Shown here: one piece after another, positions 32,125 to 38,914 of the stretch
Layout: the number at the start of each line of letters is the position of its first letter
How positions within the stretch are numbered: position 1 is the stretch's first letter
Assembly (NCBI RefSeq): GCF_000092125.1
Contig: NC_014212.1
Coordinates: 1,880,001-1,944,000 of the forward strand
Reading direction: 5' to 3'
Origin: Allomeiothermus silvanus DSM 9946
GTDB lineage: Bacteria; Deinococcota; Deinococci; Deinococcales; Thermaceae
Length of the DNA: 64,000 nucleotides
Notes under the pieces: model-generated
Seen by the model: the letters and a program-made list of their open reading frames with translations, nothing else
What the model was told of the DNA's origin: nothing
Databases searched by the model: none
Program-made: the position numbers and the translations under genes

Positions 32125-33199
32125 CCTCAGCCAGCTGTTGCAGCCACGGAGCCGTGACGCAGTCCTGGCCGACCTGATCAGCATTTTGCAGACCAGGGGC
32201 TACCCTCCCACCGACTGGGTTGAGGGCAGTGTGCAGCGCACCCTGATCGAACTGGTTGCGGCAGGCTTGGCCGACCTGGAGGCTTTGCGATTGGAGATTG
32301 CCAAGGGCGGGTTTCTGGATCTAGCCAGCGGGGACTACCTCGACCTACTGGCCCGGAGCGCCTACGCCCTCGAGCGCAAGCAGGCCACCTTTGCCCGCCA
32401 GACCTTCCGCCTCACCGCCGCGCCAGGCTTTGGGCCCTACAGCATCCAGCCAGCCCAGCTTTGGGCGGGAAATGCCGCCGGCCTGCGCTTCAATAACACA
32501 GCCGGTGGTACGCTCCCGCTGGGGGGCACCCTCGACCTGGAGTTCAAGGCCGAGAGCCCGGGGGCGGCCTACAACCTGCCACTGAACACCGGCACGCTGC
32601 TGTTCACGCCCTTACCGGGGGTCACGGTCAGCAACATCGGCGTTGTGGAAGCGGCCATCGATCGGGAAACCGACGCGGCCTTCCGGACCCGCTGCCGGCT
32701 GCGCTGGGCCGAGATCGGCCTAGGGGCAACCCGGGCCGCCTACGAAAGCTGGGCGCTGGCCAGCACCCCCAGCATTACCAAGGTGCGCATTCTAGATAAC
32801 AACCCCCGCGGACAGGGAACGGTGGATGTGGTGGTCTGGGGGGAAGGGGGCCTTGGGGCGGGCGCGGTGGCGCAAGTCAACAGCTATATCCAGCAACGCA
32901 AACCCCTGACCAGCAACGTCGAGGTGTATGCCGCCACCCAGGTCAGTATCGGGGTGACGGCCACCATTCGTCTGCGAGCCGGATTCCTGGCGGCCGTGCA
33001 GGCTGCGGTTGCCAGCCGCCTGGCGGACTTCCAGCGCGGCCTGGCGATCGGGGCCACGGTGTACCGGTCGGCGCTGATTGAAGCTTTGTTTGTTCCAAAC
33101 GTCGTCGATGTGGCCCTGTCGGCTCCGGCTGCGGATACCAGCCTGGGTCCCACGCAGGTGGCCACCTTTACCCTGACCCCGACCTGGCTGGAGGTGTAG
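32117..33199 (+). CDS. Baseplate J-like protein (Mu gp47)
   Basis: 360 aa. Family features: start SAGYPPTDW-like (TRGYPPTDWVEGSVQRTLIE), GGFLDLASGDYLDLLARSAY, DRETDAAFRTRCRLRWAEIG and YESWALASTPSITKVRILDN. A repeated beta domain follows to the end. It links the wedge to the tail fibres. Confidence 0.92.
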   Translation: MPNLSQLLQPRSRDAVLADLISILQTRGYPPTDWVEGSVQRTLIELVAAGLADLEALRLEIAKGGFLDLASGDYLDLLARSAYALERKQATFARQTFRLTAAPGFGPYSIQPAQLWAGNAAGLRFNNTAGGTLPLGGTLDLEFKAESPGAAYNLPLNTGTLLFTPLPGVTVSNIGVVEAAIDRETDAAFRTRCRLRWAEIGLGATRAAYESWALASTPSITKVRILDNNPRGQGTVDVVVWGEGGLGAGAVAQVNSYIQQRKPLTSNVEVYAATQVSIGVTATIRLRAGFLAAVQAAVASRLADFQRGLAIGATVYRSALIEALFVPNVVDVALSAPAADTSLGPTQVATFTLTPTWLEV

Positions 33200-33811
33200 A
33201 TGGCAGGAGAGGAGATTCCACTGGTGCCGGTCGCCCTGTACCAGGCCTGGCTGCCGGAGCTGGCCCCACCCTGGTTGCAGGGGCCTCGCGGGCATGCCCT
33301 ACTGGCTGGCTGGGGCCAGGCGCTCGACCAGCACGCATCCCTGCTAACGACCGCGATACTGGCCCGCTTTGTCCAGCAGGCCCCCGAGGATGCCCTCAAC
33401 CTGCTGGGGGCCGAACGCGGCCTGGGGCGGTATCCGGAAGAGGCCCTGGGCACCTGGCGGGATCGGGTGCTGGGGGCTTGGGAATTCTGGCGCTGGTCGG
33501 GGACTGAGTTCGGGATGCGCACCGCGCTCGCCCAGCTGGGCTACGACGCGGCGGTGGTGCCGGTGTGGACCTACGACGCGACCCGCTGGAGCGAATTCGA
33601 CGTGTACATATACCCCATGACCCGTAGCTACGACGGCTCAACCGCAGAGCGAAACCGAATCCTGGGCGTGATCAACCAGGTCAAAGCGGCCCACACGCGG
33701 TTGGCAAAACTCACCTATGTGAGCTTCGGTCCACTGACCTGGGATCCTCCAGGCCTCACCTGGGATGCCCCCGCAGTATGGGGCGATACCCCGGTGCAAC
33801 TGTTTCCGTAG
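33200..33811 (+). CDS. Tail protein I / Mu gp48-like baseplate protein
   Basis: 203 aa. Early part PEDALNLLGAERGLGRYPEE, then TWRDRVLGAWEFWRWSGTEF and MRTALAQLGYDAAVVPVWTY, typical of gpI-type proteins that follow baseplate J. The end (FGPLTWDPPGLTWDAPAVWG) is repetitive and Trp-rich. It is directly adjacent to the J gene. Confidence 0.8.
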   Translation: MAGEEIPLVPVALYQAWLPELAPPWLQGPRGHALLAGWGQALDQHASLLTTAILARFVQQAPEDALNLLGAERGLGRYPEEALGTWRDRVLGAWEFWRWSGTEFGMRTALAQLGYDAAVVPVWTYDATRWSEFDVYIYPMTRSYDGSTAERNRILGVINQVKAAHTRLAKLTYVSFGPLTWDPPGLTWDAPAVWGDTPVQLFP

Positions 33812-33818
33812 GAGGCGT

Positions 33819-34973
33819 ATGCCAAAAACACTGAACCCGATTAGCGTCTTTCCGAGCAGCATTGTCAACTTCCCGCAGGCCGGAAACAACGAGCCGGTGG
33901 CCATCGGACCTTTAGAGGCGGCCATTCAGGCGGTGCTGAACCGCACCGAGCACCTCCATCAGAGCCGCCTGGAGGTGGAAGGCCCCGGCGTCAAACGCCT
34001 CCGGCGGGTGGCCACCCTGGCGGCGCTGCAAAACCTGACCGGCATGGCCGATCTGGACGTGGTTGCTGTGGACGGCTACGGCCTCTACCGCCTCTTCGAC
34101 CCCAGCGCCCTCACCGCCGACGGGCTGTGGGTGTTGAGCGCGGCTGGCGGTGGCCGCTGGGTGCACAGCAGCTACCTGATGCGCGGCATCAACAACGGCT
34201 GGGCCATGCTGGACAGCAGCGGTCGGCTGGCCCAGGACGTGCGCGATGGCTCCATCCTCACGCAACACATCGGCAACGGCCAAGTAACGGGGCCGAAGCT
34301 GGCCACGGGGGCCGCCGTTGCAAATCTCGGCTATACCCCGGTGAACAAAAATGGGGACACCATGACGGGGGCGCTGACGGTGACCGCCAACGTTGGCGAG
34401 GCGCTCAGCCTCAAGGGCGGGAGCAGCAACCACGTATACCTCGGGTTTTACGCCCGCAGCGCTAACCAGAGCGAGCGTTCTGGTTTCATCGGGTACGGCA
34501 GCTTCGGGAGCAACAGCCTCGACATCGTCAATGAGATTGGTGGGCATGTGTACATAGCTTCTGCTCAGATGGTTGTGAACAGCAACCTGAGTGTTTTTGG
34601 GCAGATCAACGGACGTTACAACCACGCCGAGCGGTTTTCCGTGTGCGCTAACGCGGGCAGCGACATGGTCTTGTCCCCAAGCGTTAGTGGGATTATTGCC
34701 GAGCTCAACTTAACCTTACCGGCAGGCCGAAAGTTGTACTTGCGGCGGCTGCGCCATGCTGGCAACAACAACTTTCGCGCGCATATCTTCACGACCGGGC
34801 CGGGCAGCAACCCCTACCTAGCCCCAAACACCTCGGAAGAGCTGAGTTTAGATTATGAACTGAAGAATGTAGCAGAAACGTTTACGCTTATGCTAGCGGT
34901 ATTCAATGCATCTACTAGCAATCAAACAGTTAGCCGAACCTGGTCTGTCTGGGCCGAGCTGGAGATCCGTTAA
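33819..34973 (+). CDS. Tail fibre protein
   Basis: 384 aa from the ATG at 33819, with GTAGGAGG 5 nt upstream. N-terminal attachment part MPKTLNPISVFPSSIVNFPQ, then GRWVHSSYLMRGINNGWAML and the fibre repeat region with LGYTPVNKNGDTMTGALTVT (the short phage fibre repeat). The C-terminal receptor-binding part is Asn/Ser-rich and less GC-rich than the rest, a common sign of exchange in fibre genes. Confidence 0.88.
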   Translation: MPKTLNPISVFPSSIVNFPQAGNNEPVAIGPLEAAIQAVLNRTEHLHQSRLEVEGPGVKRLRRVATLAALQNLTGMADLDVVAVDGYGLYRLFDPSALTADGLWVLSAAGGGRWVHSSYLMRGINNGWAMLDSSGRLAQDVRDGSILTQHIGNGQVTGPKLATGAAVANLGYTPVNKNGDTMTGALTVTANVGEALSLKGGSSNHVYLGFYARSANQSERSGFIGYGSFGSNSLDIVNEIGGHVYIASAQMVVNSNLSVFGQINGRYNHAERFSVCANAGSDMVLSPSVSGIIAELNLTLPAGRKLYLRRLRHAGNNNFRAHIFTTGPGSNPYLAPNTSEELSLDYELKNVAETFTLMLAVFNASTSNQTVSRTWSVWAELEIR

Positions 34974-34987
34974 CTGGAGGCCCATTG

Positions 34988-35164
34988 ATGGAAATCAACG
35001 AGCGCATCATCCAAGTGTTGGCGCAGCGGCTTGCTCAAGCGGAAGCCAACCTCGCCCAGGCCATTGCGCTGCTGGAAGCAGCCCAAGAGCGCGAGCGGGT
35101 TTTGCAAAAGCGGCTTGACGAGCTCACCAAGGAGGGAGCATGCCCACCGACCGAGGCAGGTTGA
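34988..35164 (+). CDS. Small coiled-coil protein next to the tail fibre
   Basis: 58 aa from the ATG at 34988 with ACTGGAGG 8 nt upstream. It starts MEINERIIQVLAQRLAQAEA and is one long amphipathic helix to LQKRLDELTKEG. It overlaps the next start. Small helical proteins behind fibre genes are often fibre chaperones or part of the fibre shaft. Confidence 0.7.
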   Translation: MEINERIIQVLAQRLAQAEANLAQAIALLEAAQERERVLQKRLDELTKEGACPPTEAG

Positions 35165-35640
35165 CCGCCTTCCCGACCATACACCGTGGTGTGTCGGGCT
35201 ACGCCTACCGGGTGGTCTTCAGCCGGTATTACCGTGCCCCCAGCGGGGAGCGGGTTCCAGCCAACTTCAACGGCCTGGCCCCCCAGCTGTCCGTTGGTCA
35301 ACCTGGACAGTCGGAGCGGTTTATGGCCGCAAGCGAAAACGACCCCACTTTTATTGCGCAGTACGAAGTCTACCCGGCGGCCGAACTGGCCGCTGGCGAG
35401 CCGATATACCTATACATCACCCCCGGATCGGGCAGCACAATGAGCAGCATTGCCTTGACCCCAACCACAGCTGCAACGCTTAGCCACCCTGCACCAGCAA
35501 CCACAAACCTATCCAGGTTCGTAATGGTTCGACGGCAGCCGCAGACAACCTCGAGCTGGTGCGTTGGTACAGTGAGTCTGACTTCTAACCACAAGTCGAA
35601 CAAGAAGGCTTCAAAGCCTAACTGCATAAAAAGTATATAA
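35140..35640 (+). CDS. Unrecognised late phage protein, fibre-associated
   Basis: 166 aa, with AAGGAGGG 4 nt before the ATG. It starts MPTDRGRLTAFPTIHRGVSG and is beta-rich (YAYRVVFSRYYRAPSGERVP, EPIYLYITPGSGSTMSSIAL). The end is Lys/Asn/Ser-rich and AT-rich, unlike the neighbours. It is the last phage gene before the right end. A role in fibre assembly or adhesion is inference. Confidence 0.6.
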   Translation: MPTDRGRLTAFPTIHRGVSGYAYRVVFSRYYRAPSGERVPANFNGLAPQLSVGQPGQSERFMAASENDPTFIAQYEVYPAAELAAGEPIYLYITPGSGSTMSSIALTPTTAATLSHPAPATTNLSRFVMVRRQPQTTSSWCVGTVSLTSNHKSNKKASKPNCIKSI

Positions 35641-35671
35641 ACTCTACCATTAGCGTATATATATACATCAA

Positions 35672-35683
35672 AATTTCACATTT
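35672..35683 (-). repeat. Right-end site R2, half left of the IS
   Basis: AATTTCACATTT, on the minus strand AAATGTGAAATT, is one half of a 21-bp transposase site. The other half is at 36776-36790 behind the IS element. Between 35641 and 35671 the sequence is AT-rich with TATATATATA and holds no gene. Confidence 0.8.
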
Positions 35684-36775
35684 TAGGACTTACGCAGTTG
35701 GCTGAAGGATGTGGAGGGGATGGGCGAGATAACTTCGTATTGCCTCGCGAACAATGGACGCCTTGGCCTCGTACCAGCTCACCCCCCTGCGCAGCCGGTA
35801 GACCTCCAGCCGGAGGAAGGCCCGCAAAGCCAGGAGGAGGTGCCGCAGGATGGAGACCGCCTTCCTCACCTGGGCCCGCTCCACCCCACAGCACTGCTTG
35901 AGCCCCCGATGGTACACTTCGATCCCCCATCCTTGCCGCTCTAACTCCGCCCGCTTCTCTTCGCTCATCCCCAGATGGTTCGTGGCCCAGTACTCCGCCT
36001 CCCCGTCCTTGGAGAGCGTTCGGAACACCCTCACGAACCCAAAACCCCGAAGATGAACCACCCTCCCCTCCCCAGGGATTTCCACCTCACGGATGGGTAC
36101 ATTTCCCTTCCCCTCCGGGTTGACCAGGCGGTTGCCCTTCAGCCGCGTCAGAAACCGCCAGCCAAAGCTGACTATGGCCTTGAGGTTCTCCAAGCTGGCA
36201 TACCAGCTGTCCATCAGGACATATTCCGGCTGAAACCCCCGCTCCTTCGCTTTCTGGAGCATGGTCTGAAAGTGGTCGTTTTTGCTCTTCCCATCCTGGG
36301 GCTTGTCGTAGACCCGAAAGTCGCAGGGGATCAGGGCCTGCCCCTCCGTCCACAGCAGGGTCATGAGGGCGATGCCCCTAACCACCCTTTGGTGTTTGCC
36401 GCTCCAGTGGTAACTCACCAGATCCATGTCCCGAGCGTAGGGCTTATCCAGGGTGGTGTCGTCCAGGATCAGCAGCCCCTCCCTGAGCTTCACGAAGGCC
36501 TTGGCCTCCTGCCACAGCGCCGCCGTGTCGGGCGGCTGTCTTTGCAGCAGGCGGGTAAAGGCATCATGGGCGGGAGGGCTCTTCTCCTTTGGACTACAGC
36601 GAGCGGCCTCGGTACAGGTGAAGACCCGCTGAGCGGCGATGAGAAAGTGGATGTAGTCCAGGTCATCGCACTTCGGTGGGTTCATGGGCATCACCCCCTT
36701 TGGAGAAGCTTGGCTAAGCACTCTCCTCCTAGCACACAGAAGAATGTCCAGTCAACTGCAACTGCGTAACTCCTA
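35684..36775 (-). mobile_element. IS4/IS701-like insertion sequence in prophage right end
   Basis: 1092 bp with inverted repeats TAGGACTTACGCAGTTG and TAGGAGTTACGCAGTTG (16 of 17 identical), flanked by the direct repeat ACATTT (35678-35683 and 36776-36781). It landed inside transposase site R2 of the prophage. Confidence 0.9.
35690..36685 (-). CDS. DDE transposase, IS4/IS701-like
   Basis: 331 aa from the ATG at 36685, chosen because AAGGGGGTG lies at good distance; ATG 36691 is possible. DDE residues are likely in LLILDDTTLDKPYARD, YVLMDSWYASLENLKA and WGIEVYHRGLKQCCGVER (Glu, with the Y-x2-R-x3-K pattern of the IS4 group). The frame is intact, so the element may be active. The family name is by motif only. 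Confidence 0.88.
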   Translation of the reverse strand: MNPPKCDDLDYIHFLIAAQRVFTCTEAARCSPKEKSPPAHDAFTRLLQRQPPDTAALWQEAKAFVKLREGLLILDDTTLDKPYARDMDLVSYHWSGKHQRVVRGIALMTLLWTEGQALIPCDFRVYDKPQDGKSKNDHFQTMLQKAKERGFQPEYVLMDSWYASLENLKAIVSFGWRFLTRLKGNRLVNPEGKGNVPIREVEIPGEGRVVHLRGFGFVRVFRTLSKDGEAEYWATNHLGMSEEKRAELERQGWGIEVYHRGLKQCCGVERAQVRKAVSILRHLLLALRAFLRLEVYRLRRGVSWYEAKASIVREAIRSYLAHPLHILQPTA

Positions 36776-36813
36776 ACATTTATGTCGTTTCTAATTTTAC
36801 ATTTACGTCGTCG
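36776..36813 (-). repeat. Right-end transposase sites R1 and half of R2
   Basis: R1 (36793-36813) reads on the minus strand CGACGACGTAAATGTAAAATT minus none; its core is GACGTAAATGTAAAATT and it ends 7 nt from the prophage terminus. The R2 half at 36776-36790 (minus: AAACGACATAAATGT) completes with 35672-35677 when the IS is removed. Both match the left sites in inverted orientation. Confidence 0.87.
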
Positions 36814-36820
36814 CGTGACA

Positions 36821-36825
36821 TTGCG
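36821..36825. repeat. Target-site duplication TTGCG, right copy
   Basis: Directly follows the prophage end ACA (36818-36820) and equals 5096-5100. Confidence 0.93.
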
Positions 36826-36852
36826 TTTGCGGATGACCTCGAGGAACTCCAT
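36821..36852 (-). pseudogene. Nitroreductase, first 10 codons, cut off by prophage
   Basis: The ATG at 36852 opens MEFLEVIRKR and then runs into the prophage end. Joined at the shared TTGCG to 5100 downward it gives [17 protein letters not shown], a normal nitroreductase N-terminus. AGGTG lies 6 nt upstream, and the previous gene on this strand ends 19 nt before the start. Confidence 0.92.
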
Positions 36853-36871
36853 CGCTTCACCTACCCCTAAG

Positions 36872-37153
36872 TTAGGGCTTGAGACTGAGTAAGTATCCCA
36901 CGAGCCCCAGTACCCCCAATGTGGGGTGTATCCAGGTGCGGGGCCGGGCCCGGGGGAAGGCCGACAAACAGACTACGGTGAGGATCAGCCCTGTCTCACG
37001 GGTAAAAAATAGGGCCGCCGCCGTGCTCGCGAAGACCGCGAAATAGAGCAAGTGGTGCCAGACCCCGAACCGCGCCAGCCGCAGCTGCGCCGCCAGGCCT
37101 ACCCCCAGGTTGAGCAGGTAAAGTCCGAACCCTACGGCGAAGACCGGCGACAT
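36872..37153 (-). CDS. Small membrane protein, unrecognised
   Basis: 93 aa, starting MSPVFAVGFGLYLLNLGVGL. Four hydrophobic segments fill nearly the whole chain (FAVGFGLYLLNLGVGLA, HHLLYFAVFASTAAALFF, GLILTVVCLSAF and LGVLGLVGYLLSLK). It lies 14 nt after phosphoglucomutase and 19 nt before the nitroreductase start, so it is the second gene of the broken operon. Its function is unknown. Confidence 0.75.
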   Translation of the reverse strand: MSPVFAVGFGLYLLNLGVGLAAQLRLARFGVWHHLLYFAVFASTAAALFFTRETGLILTVVCLSAFPRARPRTWIHPTLGVLGLVGYLLSLKP

Positions 37154-37167
37154 GGGTTAGATCGGCC

Positions 37168-38559
37168 TTATTCCACCAGCTTTTTGGCTTGTGCCAAGAC
37201 GGATTGGACCAGTTCCGGTGAGGGCATCTCGCAGTAGATGCGCAGCACCGGCTCGGTTCCCGAGGCCCGGAATAGAAGCCAGCCGCCACCCGCGAAGTTC
37301 CACTTCACCCCGTCCAGGGTCTCGAGGTCAGTTACCTGCTGGTTAGCGATAGAAGGGGGATTTTTTACCGTCTCCATCACCCTCCGGATGTGTTCTACCG
37401 AGGGCAGATGCAGGTCCAGCCGGTCGTAGTAGTGCTTAAAGCCCACCTCGGCCTCGATTTCGGCGAACTGCTGGCCCAGGCTCTTGCCGGTTTTCACTAT
37501 TGACTCGAGCAAGAGCAGGGCATTATAAATGGCGTCCCGTTCGGGGATGTGCCCGCTCACCCCGATTCCCCCGGACTCCTCCCCGCCCACCAGCACACCC
37601 CCCTTGAGCATCTCGTCGGTGATGTACTTGAAACCGATGGGGGTGGTAACTACCTCGAGTCCCAGCTTTTTCGCCAGCCGTTCTACCACCCGGCTCACTG
37701 AGAAGGTCTTGACGACCCGCCCCTTCAATCCCTTGCTTACAAGATGTTTGATGAGCACGGCGAGGATCTGGTGCGAGTTGAAGTGCTCTCCCCCCGCCAA
37801 CACCGCCCCGATTCGATCCGCGTCCCCGTCGGTCACCGCAGCGAAGGTGAGTCCTTCCTCGGCCCGCAGCACGGTCATCACTACCTGCTGGTTGGCGGGA
37901 ATCGGCTCGGGGTTAACCCCGTAGAAGAGGGGGTGGGGAACCCCGTGGATCTCCCGCAGCTCGAGCTTTAGCTTAGCGTGTTTAGCAAAGCCTGAAAGCC
38001 ACCCGGCCCCCGCTCCACCCATGCTGTCGTGGTAGAGCACCCCCTCATAGGAGCGCAGGGCCTCTACCTCGAGCAAGCCCATCAGGTGGTCGTAGTAGGG
38101 TTTACGGATGTCGAAGGTGTGCAGTTTGTGCCGGGTCGAGTCGAAGAGCTTGGGCTCGGTTCCTAGCTTTTTCTCTACCTCGGCCACCAGGGCCGGGGTG
38201 GCGCTTCCCCCATAAGCTCCCTTGATCTTGAAGCCTTGGTACTCCGGGGGGTTGTGGCTGGCGGTGAGCATCACCCCGCCGTCGGCTTCCAGGTGCTTGA
38301 CGGCATAGGAAAGAGCTGGGGTGGGCAGATAGCTCTTGGATAGGTGAACCTCGAGCCCGTTCGCAGCCAGCACCTCTGCAGCCTTGCGGGCGAACTTCTC
38401 AGCCATGAAGCGAGTGTCATAGCCCACTACCACCTTTTTCCCGCTCTGCTCGAGCAGATAGCTTGCATACGCCTGGGCCACCTTCGCTACATTCTCGAAG
38501 GTGAAGTTGTCGGCGATCACGTCGCGCCAGCCGTCGGTGCCGAAGCGGATAGTTGCCAT
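37168..38559 (-). CDS. Phosphoglucomutase/phosphomannomutase family enzyme
   Basis: 463 aa. Ser101 in MLTASHNPPEYQGFK is the phosphorylated active-site residue. The Mg loop is TDGDADRIG (Asp244, 246, 248), and the sugar-binding GEESGGIGVSGHIPERDAIY is present, as is the phosphate-binding end FRASGTEPVLRIY. It interconverts hexose 1- and 6-phosphates; glucose or mannose specificity cannot be told. It starts ATGGCAACT with the promoter presumably in the divergent gap to pcrA, and it heads the operon interrupted by the prophage. Confidence 0.92.
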   Translation of the reverse strand: MATIRFGTDGWRDVIADNFTFENVAKVAQAYASYLLEQSGKKVVVGYDTRFMAEKFARKAAEVLAANGLEVHLSKSYLPTPALSYAVKHLEADGGVMLTASHNPPEYQGFKIKGAYGGSATPALVAEVEKKLGTEPKLFDSTRHKLHTFDIRKPYYDHLMGLLEVEALRSYEGVLYHDSMGGAGAGWLSGFAKHAKLKLELREIHGVPHPLFYGVNPEPIPANQQVVMTVLRAEEGLTFAAVTDGDADRIGAVLAGGEHFNSHQILAVLIKHLVSKGLKGRVVKTFSVSRVVERLAKKLGLEVVTTPIGFKYITDEMLKGGVLVGGEESGGIGVSGHIPERDAIYNALLLLESIVKTGKSLGQQFAEIEAEVGFKHYYDRLDLHLPSVEHIRRVMETVKNPPSIANQQVTDLETLDGVKWNFAGGGWLLFRASGTEPVLRIYCEMPSPELVQSVLAQAKKLVE

Positions 38560-38770
38560 ACTCGTAATAGTTTAGCCGAACCGGCAAAGGTGGACCAAAA
38601 CATTAGCGCTGCTGTTTTGGGCGCTAGCGGCTCCTGCAACAAGCTCCGTCGGCTCGCTCTAAACGGGCAGTTGGGTCTGCTTTTGCGTACTCCTGGGGCC
38701 ATGGGTGAGGGTTATATAAACCCCGCCCGCGGCGTATGTTTGCGGCGATAGCCGGGTAGCGCTGTCCAGG

Positions 38771-38823
38771 GAAGCACGCTCAACAGATAGGCTTTGGCTC
38801 ACCCTGGGGGGAACGCTTCGGGC
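38771..38823 (-). repeat. CCCGAAGC palindromic repeat, copy 1 (degenerate)
   Basis: On the minus strand GCCCGAAGCGTTCC (38823-38810) is followed about 35 nt later by AGCGTGCTTC (38780-38771), the remains of the second arm. It lies in the 355-nt divergent gap between phosphoglucomutase and pcrA. The rest of the gap (38560-38914) has a TTATATAAA stretch near 38711 that could be a -10 region, and nothing else I can support. Confidence 0.6.
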
Positions 38824-38914
38824 GGGGGCCCCAACACGAAGAATGGAGCAAAGGGATTTCTTATTGCATGGTTACGTTCCAAACCGATCCGAGATGGTAG
38901 ACTTCGAAAGTTCT

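Larger units (their letters stand above)
5101..36820 (+). mobile_element. Mu-like transposable prophage, 31,720 bp
   Basis: The ends are TGT at 5101 and ACA at 36820, flanked by 5-bp direct repeats TTGCG. Within the first 28 bases from each end, 20 match in inverted orientation. Inside are a repressor/Cro pair, a MuA-like transposase, a MuB-like ATPase, Mu-type small and large terminase, DUF935 portal, MuF, gpG-like, sheath, tube, tape measure and baseplate genes, all in Mu order on the plus strand except the repressor. Removal of 5101-36820 and one TTGCG rejoins the host nitroreductase in frame. Four IS elements or remnants lie inside (about 1.4 kb, 0.7 kb, 1.7 kb and 1.1 kb). No protease/scaffold or major capsid gene is visible, so it is probably defective for virions. 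Confidence 0.95.

Noticed and set aside
33819-34973. Major capsid protein candidate of 384 aa
   Set aside because: It follows the tail protein I gene and contains the NKNGDTMTGALTV fibre repeat; it is a tail fibre.
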